Source: Lindgomyces ingoldianus
Taxonomy: Eukaryota > Ascomycota > Dothideomycetes > Pleosporales > Lindgomycetaceae
DNA length: 64,000 bases
Assembly: GCF_010093535.1 (NCBI RefSeq)
Contig: NW_022985184.1
Coordinates: 264,218-328,217, forward strand
Reading direction: 5' to 3'
Position numbers and translations under genes: made by a program. Shown one piece after another: positions 1 to 10,030 of this stretch. Position 1 is the stretch's first letter. Each line of letters opens with the position of its first letter. The notes under the pieces were generated by a model that saw only the letters and a list, made by a program, of their open reading frames with translations, did not search any database and was not told where the DNA came from.

Positions 1-2
1 TA

Positions 3-401
3 GGCCCGTGGATCCGCTACGCACAAAGCAAACTCGCAAACATCCTCTACGCCTCTGAACTCTCTAGGCGATATCCTAACCTAACATCGGTGTCTGTGCA
101 TCCGGGTGTTGTGGCGACGGAATTGGTTACGAAGCAGACGTTTTTGAATCGTGTTATGATTTATGTGCCGAATTGGTTGATGGGGGTGAGAATTCTGGAG
201 CCAGAAAAGGGGGCATATAGTCAGGTGTGGTGTGCGGTGGGGGCGAGGAAGGAGGAGGTCAGGAATGGGGCGTTTTATATGCCGATTGGAGCTGAGAGTA
301 CTGGAAGGTTGGATGGGGTGGCGAGGAATAAGGAGTTGGCGGGGAGGTTATGGGAGTGGACGGAGAAGGTCTTGAAAGAGAAGCGAGGGGCTAGTACTTA
401 G
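3..401 (+). CDS. Short-chain dehydrogenase/reductase, C-terminal part (5' partial)
   Basis: The open frame enters from the left edge and ends at the TAG at 399-401, giving about 132 residues of a classical SDR. The catalytic Y-x-x-x-K motif is visible at the start of the fragment (YAQSKLAN), followed by the usual substrate-loop start SVHPGVVATEL. The Rossmann NAD(P)-binding half and the catalytic Ser lie outside the window. The gap between the catalytic Lys and the end fits the retinol-dehydrogenase/WW-oxidoreductase-like SDRs of fungi. The substrate cannot be told. The gene is convergent with NCS2, with 296 bp between the two stops, in which I see nothing. Confidence 0.85.
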   Translation, partial: GPWIRYAQSKLANILYASELSRRYPNLTSVSVHPGVVATELVTKQTFLNRVMIYVPNWLMGVRILEPEKGAYSQVWCAVGARKEEVRNGAFYMPIGAESTGRLDGVARNKELAGRLWEWTEKVLKEKRGAST

Positions 402-697
402 ATATTGACTGCAGGCTATGCGTAACGGGGGACATGGCGCAGGTCACTGGGAGGAATTCCTGCTGTTTTCAGCTCTGGGGAGTTTACCTCGCACGGAGAT
501 CATAAACCTATGACTCTTCCTTCTCTTGGATGGCAAGTGATGTAGAATCCTACCGAGTGACTGTTATGGGCCGCTCGCTATACCTCAGGCGAAATTAGAG
601 AGGATCCACAGCAGAAAGGTCATCCACAACTCTCATTTCGCCCGAACGCGAGCTTTCTTGGGTGACTTTGTCATGCAGCCCCCATCCTTAGTTGAAT

Positions 698-1885
698 TCA
701 CCGAGGCACCGATCGCGTACATCCATAACAGAATCTTGCAGCGCTGTCCCCAGGCAGCTCACTAAGTCCGTCTTGTTGATCTCCTCCCCAGCCATAAATA
801 CCGAACCGTCCATCTGGAACGGGCATGTTGCATAGATGGCAGCGGCGATCAGTGCCCTGAAAGAAAGTTGATTCAAGCTTACTAGTAGTTCGGACCACAT
901 TTGAGACAATACTTGGAAAGTTCTCCTCGACAGACTCGAAATACTGTCTCATAAGATCGTCAATGGTAGTGTTCTTCGAACTCATGGAAGGCGGAGGAGA
1001 TGGGGTAGAGTTTTCATATATGAGTGATGAGAGGGAGGGTTCGACCATGTTTGCGTAGGCTACGAGCTCTTTCTTGAGGACATCTCGCAAAGGGTAGTTG
1101 AATGCAATGCCGAAGGCAGATTCGCCATCTGCTATCCGCCATGGGAGAGAGAATCCACGTCCTTTGGCCGTTTCGGAGAGCGTCTTCTCGGCAAGCTTAG
1201 TCGTGCTGTCGCCCCAGAGGATGCCCTCGCAGCCGAGAGACTTCGCATACTCTAAGACCAGCCTCATCCTCAAAGTTGAGGTGACATCTGCGCGAGCGGT
1301 AGCGGACGTGAGTGAGCCTATCAATGCTGCAAGGCGGTCTGAGGCAGAGTGGTCGGGCGTCGTTTCCATCTTCGGACTTAGCCCAAGAAGCGGGCTGTCC
1401 TCAGGGACTAGACGAAAAATATCGTGCAAAGGGAGCGACGCATACTGATGGTCAGGATATCGTCCCCGGATACGAGCTAAGAGTTCGTCGCTTGGGCCAG
1501 AGGCCGCAGGGCTCAAAGTGTCAACGAAGAGAACTGCCAGTGAAAATCCAGTTCGGCCAGTTTTTGATGCTTGAGTTTTGAGATGATGATCGAGGATGTG
1601 CAGAAGTGTAACGGATGAAACACCAAAGGAGACGGGCAAGAGAATTTTCCGCTGCTGGGCTGGAGACGAGTAGCGGACTCGGAGCGATTCCATTCGTTTA
1701 ATAGCCTTGGTGTGGACATATTTGACGAAGCAGTCACTGTGGAGAATTGAGGGAAGGTTGCAAAAGGCTGCATCTAAGAACACTCACCGGCAGAGAGGCT
1801 CACTTCTCACTACCAGAACAGCAGTCTTGTCTGCGCACCGCCTGCAAGGCTGTTCGGCTGCACCTGCTCCATGTTTGCCGGGCAT
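698..1885 (-). CDS. NCS2: Cytoplasmic tRNA 2-thiolation protein 2 (NCS2/CTU2)
   Basis: Partner of NCS6/CTU1 in thiolation of the wobble uridine of cytosolic tRNAs for Lys, Gln and Glu, in the Urm1 pathway. Exons read 1885-1788 and 1736-698 on the minus strand; the 51-bp intron has GTGAGT and CAG ends, and joining gives 378 codons plus stop in frame. The N-terminus holds a C-x2-C pair (CRRC) and a second pair (CRDC) formed across the splice, followed by the family-typical DCFVKYVHTKAIKRME. The C-terminus carries CHLC and CYGC pairs, the second zinc-type site. A PP-loop-like core (ILLPVSFGVSS) is present. The start at 1885 is chosen because it begins just before the first Cys pair. The gene is divergent from the PTM1-like gene, 309 bp apart. 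Confidence 0.92.
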
Positions 1886-2194
1886 GTTGTTGGTGTGGGT
1901 ATGTTGAGGACTGCGGGAAGCCTGGGGGCGATGTGTGTTTGAAACTGCTGCGCCACAGGTGGGAAAGTGCAACCGGGCCAACCTCGGGGAGCCTGCGGGC
2001 GGAATTTGTAGAAGACTGACGACGCCGCGTTGGGCAACCGCAACCTCGCCCGCGACTTCATTAAAAGCACCCTTCATTCGCAGCGTCGCATGTGACGGCA
2101 ACATTCACCCATCAAACGCGAACCTACAGCTTCCTTCCTCTGTCCAAACTCCCATCCTTCCCCCGTGCCAGCTCCGCCAGCTGGCCTTCCAGAC
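1886..2194. promoter_or_regulatory. Divergent promoter region between NCS2 and the PTM1-like gene
   Basis: 309 bp separate the two start codons, so both core promoters must lie here. The stretch is GC-rich, with CT-rich runs just before the plus-strand start. I see no clear TATA box. Confidence 0.5.
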
Positions 2195-4037
2195 ATGATG
2201 AGGCCATGGCTGCGGACAGCTGCGGTCCTGCTTCTGTCGACCATAGTAGCCGTCACAGCTGTTGATGTCACGCTGGTATGAATTCCAAGGTCACGGGGTC
2301 TTGCGCTATCGCTAACACACGCCCAGACGCAAAAGGACCCCCAGAAATGTTCCGGCATGTATAGCAAGAAGTCGTGGGGCGGAAATCAGGAGCCCTTCAT
2401 TTTGGTCAAGTTCATCAAGGACAACAAGGAGGGGGAGGCAGATCCCACCGTCGGCGTAGTCATCTGGGAATGGAAGGACGCGAACCTGCTCGGCAAGCCC
2501 ACCGACGCCGCTCTAGATGATGTACGCCTTCCCGCGCTCCCCTCCCTGGTATCCTGAAGATGGCTGACGAGAGCAATGCAGCGCAAATACATATGCGATG
2601 ACGAGTCCATCGGCCAGAGCCTCTGTAATGAGACGCACAAGGGCGAATGGATCCTCGCCGACAACTCTGACATGCTCTCCAAGAACTACATCCGCACCGC
2701 CGCCATCCACCTCAAAGAGCCCCGACCCATCAATTACCCCGTGGCCTCGGCCGCCCAGGCTAAGATGACGCTTCGGACGGGATACTACTGTGTTGCGACA
2801 GCAGCTTACTCCGATAACATCGATTACACGGCAATTGTGAGCTTCCGAAACGCCTACGGGGAGCTACCGGCTGCCCAGATTGCTAAGCTTCCATTCTACG
2901 GAGGCATCACAATTGTGTATGCCGTCATCGGAATCTTCTGGGCGTTCCTGTACGTCCAGAACCGGTCCGACATCCTCGCCGTGCAAAACTATATCACAGC
3001 CATCATTGTGTTCCTAGTCCTCGAGATGTTGATGACGTGGGGCTTCTACGACTACCAGAATCGACATGGCAACAACCTGGGCGCGAAGGTGCTCATGATC
3101 ATCGTCGCCGTCCTCAATGCCTTCCGCAATTCATTTTCCTTCTTCCTGCTCCTGATCGTGTGCATGGGATACGGTGTAGTCAAGCCAACATTGGGCAAGA
3201 CTATGACCATTGTTCGCTGGCTTGCCGTTGCGCACTTCGTATTTGGCGTCATTTACGCCGTCGCTTCGCTTACGATCCGACCGGATGATGCGGGGCCTCT
3301 GGTTCTGCTCGTCATTCTTCCCCTCTCAGCCACGCTTACAGCCTTCTACATCTGGACGTTGAATTCCTTAAATCTCACCATGAAAGATCTCATGGAGCGG
3401 AAACAGCACGTCAAGGCGGACATGTACAAGAAGCTATGGTGGTGCATCCTGGCGAGCATTATTGTCATCTTCGGCTTCTTCTTCATCAACAGCTTCACCT
3501 TTGTTGGAGCATCAAGTCCAGATTTCGCGCCCCGTCACTGGCAAACAAGGTGGTTTGTCCTAGATGGATGGCTGAACCTAGTATACCTAGCCGATGTGTG
3601 CTTTGTTGCATACATGTGGAGACCAACGGCAAACAACAGGCGATTCGCTATGAGCGACGAGGTATTGTATTCCGAATCACTGTGCTTTCTTCCGAGGCTT
3701 ACCCGACGTACAGATCGCCCAAGATGATGAAGGCTTCGAGATTGCGTCTCTCCGCGATTCACTCGATGAAGAGGAAGGTCCGTCAAGCCACCCGCCCGCA
3801 TACGATCCAGCGCCACGACACCGCAGCCCAGGTCACGGCCAGGGCTTCAACCGTGATATCTCACCCCTTCCCGCTCCCAAGCCTCAAAAGCCCGTAGTGC
3901 CTCCTAGAGAGAGTCTAGATGGTGACACCATTTTCGCAGTGGGCGAGGACGATAAGTGGAGTGACGACGAGATTGAGCCTGCCAGCCCGACGGATGGTGA
4001 CGAGCGCACCCGATTAACGAGCAGGAAGAACGATTAG
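2195..4037 (+). CDS. PTM1: PTM1/GPR107-type seven-transmembrane protein
   Basis: Membrane protein of the lung-7-TM receptor family; yeast Ptm1 and animal GPR107/108 reside in the Golgi and endosomes. Exons 2195-2275, 2327-2521, 2582-3661 and 3714-4037 join to 559 residues; every intron is 50-60 bp with GT-AG ends. Residues 1-25 form a signal peptide. A Cys-containing luminal domain follows (about 26-215), then seven hydrophobic helices from the FYGGITIVYAVIGIFWAFLY segment onward. The cytosolic tail is acidic and rich in Ser and Pro, ending in TSRKND. The start could be either of two adjacent ATGs (2195 or 2198). The last exon matters: without splicing at 3661/3714 the tail reads into a different frame. 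Confidence 0.88.
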
Positions 4038-4659
4038 TGACAGAGCTTGTACAGTACCATTATCAGGAGGTCTTCGGTCGGATAGGGAATCTCTCTGGAG
4101 GATGCAGCATGGGTGTACTGATGGCGTTCGTCATTTCATTGGATATTTGTACTGTACAGAACCACATCAGGTTGTGTTTACGTCTCCTTTTCTTACGCAT
4201 TTCCGGCGTTCTATAGTCAGCCAGTATCGATCTTCGAATGCTCAATGACTTATTGCTGTGAAACCTATTTCGTAACACTGAACATAGCGCGGCAGGAGTT
4301 CATTTTCCGTTTTGGGATTCAACCCCTCGCGTCCATGGGGGTCATCGTGCCTTCCAAATTCACAAGACACCTCGTTTTCGAAGCGTGACAGGATATTTCC
4401 ACTCTCACCTTCAACCTCACATTTGCTCTCATTCCCGACCATTCCCTACTCTCCTCCCCAAACTCAACCCTGCAGTCTATGTTGCGCTCTGTTAATGCCC
4501 AAAGCTATCAAGTTGTCATCTCTACCCAAAATGGTCGCCTGCATCGTATTCACATTCCTGAAGCGACTCATTCTCCTGTTTCCCAATGCCTCCTTCATGA
4601 CAACCCCCCTTCACGACCATCTTCATTTCTCTCTCATTCTCATCCCGATTGCTCACGTG

Positions 4660-5540
4660 CTCATATTTAAAATGGCTTTTCGATTTCGCATCATGTCTAC
4701 CTTGATTATCGGGGTGTGGGCTTCAGCTTCTTTGAGTCTGATCATGATTATGATATTGTCGATGATCTCACCTCCGATTCTGGCCTTACTCGCGACAAAC
4801 ACTGGCTTCTCTCCCCGAACAATTCCAAGGCAGTGGCCGACCACATGAACAACGTCGGTCTCATTAGTATCTTCAGCGAATACAAAGACATGCTAAAAAA
4901 CTACACCATCGTCGACTTCGAGGGACGAAAGCCCATGAACCAAGATCTGATCGACTCCCCACGTTACTATGTCATGGTCCTGGGTATGCTCGCAATCCTC
5001 CACAGCTAGAATATGTCGCGTCGCATCCACCGCTGGATTAATGCTGATTACGCCAATATCGGACTGCGCAAGGATAAAGAAGACCAAGCTATGAAGGGGG
5101 TGGCAGGGTTTCAGAACGGGAAGCCATATGAGCCGGGAAGCCTCCCGCTGAAGTCAATGATTACGAAGGTTACACTAATGTCGAAAGGTATGTCTACCTA
5201 CACTTTTCCCGTTGTGGAAGGGGGTAGTATGCTGATTGCTGCCTCTAGATGAGCATGATTCCTAGGGTGGAGACAACCCCGTCAGAGTATGATCTGAGAT
5301 AACGAGATAGCTGTGAAGTTTTATGGTACAAAGGACAAGGCGGTAGATATCTTCAACGTCTCCGACGGCAGGAACGGGGACACGGAGATGGGAGATAGTG
5401 GTGAGTCGTCTACGTCCGGAGATACCCGCGGCAACACCGCGGAGAATATGACAGCCTCTACAGCAGGGGTTACTCGCGGTTGGTGGGTGTAACCTAGGAA
5501 GAAGAATGAGCCTCGCAAGCCCAACGACATGTACGTTTTC
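4660..5540 (+). pseudogene. Decayed hypothetical gene
   Basis: A single frame gives a protein-like stretch from about 4690 (HVYLDYRGVGFSFFESDHDYD) to about 5186, broken by a TAG at 5007-5009. A good 61-bp intron (GTATGT to CTAG) would follow the MSK at about 5188, but the next exon soon stops. A further coding-like patch (FYGTKDKAVDIFNVSDG, then a GDTEMGDSG run) lies at about 5315-5490 and also ends in a stop. I do not recognise the family. The mix of plausible exons, a splice pair and in-frame stops suggests a recently decayed gene, but a mis-spliced live gene cannot be excluded. The stretch 4038-4650 shows nothing else. Confidence 0.35.
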
Positions 5541-5877
5541 TGATCAACGAGAGTCTTTTCGCGTTCATTACTTACACCGAGGTGTAGGATTGGTCAAGTG
5601 GGTATGTTAGCACGGACGCATGTTAATGCCCATTGATGTTCGGCAATGCTGCTATGTTCGGCAATGTTCGTAGGCTTCAATGATGGATATAAAAGGACTT
5701 TAAATGGGATGAGTTCCAAAGACTGGGTGGAGATATGCGCGATACGCGGTTTCCACTGTCTTCAGATGGGATATCTCAAACATGCTGAAGCTGGATTTTG
5801 ATATTGGTTGGGGCTGTTCCCTCGTAGCTTCCTACCACTTGCGATGTGCGCTCTTAGCCAAGAGCGGGAGTGGTTGT

Positions 5878-6706
5878 ATCTATTATGTGCAAAAATCAGG
5901 AAATTTCTTGGCGTTCCTCAGATCTTTTTTCCCCTCACTAAAATTGCATAGCTAATAGGCTTGTTTGTCCTAGTATCTCCATCTGCTGCAGATCAACTCC
6001 TTAAACAGAGCTTTGCCATCTTTATTGCTAATTTTAGAAGGCCTTCTAAGCTTCATAGTAAGTGGCTTACAGACGCTGCTATAAGTCTTAAGATTATTCT
6101 CTACATTATAAACTATGTAGAGAGAACAACCCTTACAATTAGCAATTGCAGTTCTAGACTATCTAAGCAGAAGAAACTAACAGATGTTTATACAAACACA
6201 ATTATTAAGCTCTTAGGTGCTTAGTTTAAGATATTAGTGTAAGGCCGGATGTCCCAGAACGGGCCAGTATGGCCTCACCTGACCTGTTTGGAGGTCATAT
6301 GACCTGTGCTTCGTATATAAGCATGAATCCTGACAAGCGAGGCTTGGCAGCGATTCGTCTCTCTTACAATACACTCCTATCTTTCTCCGAAAGCTTGCTC
6401 TCAGTGCTATCCGTGCTACCTACCATCCCATCTTTACAATTAGGGTAATTAGGGCTAGCTAGGAAAAGGATAGAGGCGCTATAAGTGCAATACATTAAGA
6501 ATAAACACGTTGTTACTCTTAAAAAGTTAGTATAGGCGCTTCTTTATACAAAATAAAGGCTTTAACTTACTTAGGGCTAATCTAATTGCTATTTGTTAAT
6601 ATATTAGGAATTCTATTAAGATTCTAATCTCCCATACAATTTTAGTAGGGGAAAAAAAAAATCTGAGGAACGCCAAGAAATTTCCCGATTTTTGCACATA
6701 ATAGAT
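5878..6706. mobile_element. TIR element, copy 1 (interrupted by a solo LTR)
   Basis: The ends are inverted copies of one another: ATCTATTATGTGCAAAAATC at 5878 and its complement ending at 6706. The similarity continues inward through TTTCTTGGCGTTCCTCAGAT and a T-rich/CCCC run. Two relatives occur at 36038-36796 and 61747-63488. No intact transposase is visible; an 87-codon open frame at 5961-6224 aligns with the interior of copy 3 but is AT-rich and unrecognised. A 201-bp solo LTR sits inside. The right end lies 114 bp before the IBA57 start codon. The class is uncertain because the target duplication is not clear. Confidence 0.8.
6238..6438 (+). repeat. Solo LTR, 201 bp, target duplication ATTAG
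   Basis: Starts TGTAAGGCCGG and ends CATCTTTACA, so has TG...CA ends. It is flanked on both sides by ATTAG (6233-6237 and 6439-6443), a perfect 5-bp target duplication. A TATA-like motif (GTATATAAGC) lies near 6315, as expected of an LTR promoter. A reverse-orientation copy at 63677-63877 differs by only three transitions. Confidence 0.9.
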
Positions 6707-6820
6707 CACCTTGGCGCCAAGCCTCCATTGGCCGCAGGGCCGATAATGTAAGTTAAATTTCGTCATCAATGGGCCATTCGAGAGGTTCCCTCACTTCTCT
6801 TCTAACGCCCGCCTTTCTCA

Positions 6821-8167
6821 ATGGCTTTGGTTCCGATAAAAGCCCCGTTGAGGACATGTGTATTCATTTGCGAATCCTGCTCAAGAACTCTTCGCGCCCG
6901 GCGTAACCCCCACTTTCGTATCTCGAACCCTCCCCGCACATCCACACCATTCTCCACCACATCCCCACTCCGCACTTCACGACCTCTACGCCCTCAGCAA
7001 GCCACATTCACTGCCCACCGGACTTCTAATGCTCGCACCCAACATCGTCCGCCTCGACGAGACTATGCTACAAACCCGACTATCTCCAGTCTCAGGCACG
7101 AGAAGCCGCTCAACATCGCACCGCTCCACCACCGCCGCCTAATATCCCTCTCCGGCGCCGACGCCCCAAAATTCCTCCAGGGGCTAATAACCAACAACGT
7201 AGACCCGGGAGTCCTCTCCCCGTTCTACGCCGCCTTCCTTGATGCTCGTGGACGGGTGCTGTGGGATGTGTTCATATGGCCACAGACAACTCCTGGAGAA
7301 GCCTGGGGGTGTTATATTGAAGTCGATGGAGGAGAGTTAGAGGCATTACTGCGACATCTGAAGAAGCACAAGCTCCGTTCCAAGATCAATTTGAGAACTT
7401 TAGATGCGGATGAAGTGAAAGTATGGGCAGATTGGGCAGGCGTCACCATGCATATGGATTTACCAGCTGGAAATTTAGCTTTTCTGACGGACCCACGGGC
7501 TCCATTTCTCGGAACACGGTTCCTGCTTTCTGGGCCTGGGTCGGAGAATCTCCCGGAATTAGACGAAGAATGCCGTGTGCAAGGGACAGGTCGGCAATAC
7601 CAGGTCTGGAGATATATCAACGGGGTACCAGAAGGTCCGGCAGAAATCCCAAGAGAGATCGCATTACCCATGGAGAGCAATATTGATTTAAGTGGGGGTA
7701 TTGATTTCCGCAAAGGCTGTTATGTGGGCCAGGAGCTAACTATTCGCACCAAGCATACGGGTGTTGTTAGGAAGCGGATTCTGCCTGTTCAACTGTATCA
7801 TACAGGCGAGGAACTGGAAGAGGATGGACTGCCGCGCTATGACCCCGCCTGGACGGGTGAGGTCGATATAGGTGCGGATATCAAGGAATTAAATGGGGAA
7901 GGGGAGATTAAGAAGGGGCGAGCGGCTGGCAAGTTGCTTGCAGGTATTGGGAATGTGGGACTTGCGCTTTGTCGCCTGGAGATGATGACGAGTTGGCGGG
8001 TTAGTGCGGAGGGTGGGAGTTGGAAACCTGGAGTAGAGTTTGGTCTTCAGGGGAAGGATGGGGTGAATGGGGATGGGAGATTGGTAAGGGTTAAAGCTAT
8101 TGTACCACCGTGGTTGAGGGTGAGGGAGAAGGAGATTTGGGAGAAGGGGAGGTCGCAGCATGGGTGA
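6821..8167 (+). CDS. IBA57: Iba57/CAF17 homologue, mitochondrial Fe-S assembly factor
   Basis: Folate-binding, GcvT-like protein needed with Isa1/Isa2 to make [4Fe-4S] clusters on mitochondrial proteins such as aconitase and lipoate synthase. It is a single exon of 448 residues. Residues 1-85 are rich in Arg, Ser and Thr with few acids, as expected of a mitochondrial presequence. The domain opens with LISLSGADAPKFLQGLITNN, and the family signature K-G-C-Y-V-G-Q-E begins at about residue 298, followed by the TIRTKHTGVVRKR segment. The ATG at 6821 is the first in frame and supplies the presequence. The promoter is short because a transposon relic ends at 6706. Confidence 0.93.
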   Translation: MALVPIKAPLRTCVFICESCSRTLRARRNPHFRISNPPRTSTPFSTTSPLRTSRPLRPQQATFTAHRTSNARTQHRPPRRDYATNPTISSLRHEKPLNIAPLHHRRLISLSGADAPKFLQGLITNNVDPGVLSPFYAAFLDARGRVLWDVFIWPQTTPGEAWGCYIEVDGGELEALLRHLKKHKLRSKINLRTLDADEVKVWADWAGVTMHMDLPAGNLAFLTDPRAPFLGTRFLLSGPGSENLPELDEECRVQGTGRQYQVWRYINGVPEGPAEIPREIALPMESNIDLSGGIDFRKGCYVGQELTIRTKHTGVVRKRILPVQLYHTGEELEEDGLPRYDPAWTGEVDIGADIKELNGEGEIKKGRAAGKLLAGIGNVGLALCRLEMMTSWRVSAEGGSWKPGVEFGLQGKDGVNGDGRLVRVKAIVPPWLRVREKEIWEKGRSQHG

Positions 8168-8422
8168 TGGGTTGGAAAATCGATAATGTACCAATACGAA
8201 TGTGTGTATGTACAGAGCGCTGAATACGCCCCTCGTGAGCGCATTTTTCTTTTTTCAGTGCAAGATCGTGAATATAGTGGGGCAGTGCAGTGTGGCTGAG
8301 TGCACGCGACGTCATCTCAACTCTCTCGTAACTTGCCTCCTCTCTTCTCCTTCCACCGTACATGTTCCTCTCCCACCATACATACATATTCCTACATTCA
8401 AAATCCCATTCCCACAGCCACT

Positions 8423-9935
8423 ATGGCCGTAGCAACCTCACAGACCCCCGGATCAACTTCAACTACATCAAACCACTTCTCCATCTCATCCCTCATCTCC
8501 CGCTTCCGTTCCAAACGACAACGAGATTCCATTCAGCGAATCAAAGAATCACTTCCACCTCTAAAACCGTCCCCGTTACCACTCGTGCTCCCAGAACATC
8601 AGGACACGTTATCTAGACTCGGCTGGGCCACTGTGACACTTCCTACTTCTACTTCCACTAATATTACCACTACCATTCCTAATGAAAATTTAAATGCAAA
8701 TGCGGGCTTAAATTCTATCCATCCCCAACCCCAGTCCCCAGCCCCAGGAACCCACCCCCTGCTCTCTGCATCCTCCGCCCTCTTTGCCGCTAGTGCAACC
8801 TTCTTCGCCCTCCCGGCCACTGAAAAAGCTCAATGGAAAACGAAACTCGGGTCCGAAGAAGGCTGGAGTTGTATCCCAGGGGAAAAGGAATTTATTACGC
8901 TAAGAACGATTGAAGGCACGCCAGAGGTGCTGAGAGAGGCTGCGAGCAGGTATTGGGAGTGTGCTGGGATGTATTTGGAGGGGTGTTTGGGGAGGGTGGA
9001 GGGAGCGTTGGGTATGCTTAGCGGGGAAGATGGGGAGATGAAAGAAGGGGGGAAGGAGGGTTCAGAGGTAATGGGGGGTCTGAAGAGGTTTGTTGGGCCG
9101 TGTAAGAGATTGGGAGAGAAAGAGGAAGATAAGACGGCAACGATGTTGAGATTGTTTAGGTATGAAGGGTGGGAGGAGAAGGTTGTTGCTGAACGTAAGT
9201 CTCGCCTGGTTCCCATAAAGCCCTCCTGCTTCCCTACCCCCCCCCCGCCTAAGATGGACACCCTTCCAATCCCCTAGTAAACAAAGTCAAAGTCGTTGAT
9301 ATATGTCTACAAATCCCCCTTAATTCTTTCCAAAATACCGGAAAATATTAATCCTTCAACTTATCCCCTTACACACATTGATTAAAACTCTCCCAGGACA
9401 TGCCGACCTAGGCCTCCTCTCCTTCGTTATAGGGAGCACACCTGGTCTCGAAGTCTGGAACGGCACGCACTTCATCCCAATCGAGAAATCCTACAATTCC
9501 CCTTGCGCAACCCTGCTTTCTGGGAGGCAGTTGCAGCGCCTGACGAATTACAGGTATCCGGCTGGTGGACATCGGGTTGTGTCGTATGGGAAACCAACCA
9601 ACCACGTACCCGCATCTGCATCCCCGGCAGCTGAGCATGTAGGAGGGGTAGGAGGAGGTGAGGTAGACGCAGTAGAATCAAACTACAGGTTCAGTATAGT
9701 TTTCGTCCTGCGAGCGCACGAACCTATTATTGTAGATACAGACGCGTTGACGACAGAGATCACGGGGGTGTGGAAGGAGAAGGATAGGATTCGGGGGATT
9801 ACAGCAGGAGAGATGTATGCGGAAATACGAGCTACGCATTTTAATATTAATACGGGGTTGAAGGAAAGGGATGAGCAGAGGAGGAAGGTGGCAGAGAGGA
9901 AAAGGATGGAGATGGGGGTTAGTGGAGCAGGATAA
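8423..9935 (+). CDS. 2-oxoglutarate/Fe(II) oxygenase-like protein (isopenicillin N synthase fold)
   Basis: Exons 8423-9194 and 9397-9935 join in phase to 436 residues across a 202-bp intron (GTAAGT to CCCAG). The second exon supplies the catalytic core. The join forms R-H-A-D-L-G, giving the H-x-D iron ligands at 259 and 261; the distal His is H316 (GGHRV); an R-x-S pair in YRFSIVFVLRAHEP would bind 2-oxoglutarate. The N-terminus is Ser/Thr-rich and weakly conserved. Fungal relatives range from gibberellin-oxidase-like enzymes to uncharacterised proteins, so the substrate is unknown. An upstream in-frame ATG at 8300 exists, but 8423 gives the more usual start (MAVATSQ). The intron is long for this locus; an alternative mini-exon inside it cannot be excluded. 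Confidence 0.78.
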
Positions 9936-10030
9936 GAGAAACAGTTGGGCCGGTCTGGTACATGAGCGTGAAATTCGGCTATATCACTATCTAGAATATT
10001 CTTCCTTCCACTAGGTCCCTCTACTCCCTC

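Noticed and set aside
820..870. Short intron in NCS2 (GTAAGC to TTTCAG)
   Set aside because: It would be only 26 nt and would break the frame that carries the C-terminal Cys pairs.
4981..5012. Mini-intron removing the TAG at 5007-5009 in the decayed gene
   Set aside because: The GT-AG pair is only 22-26 nt apart, too short for a fungal intron.
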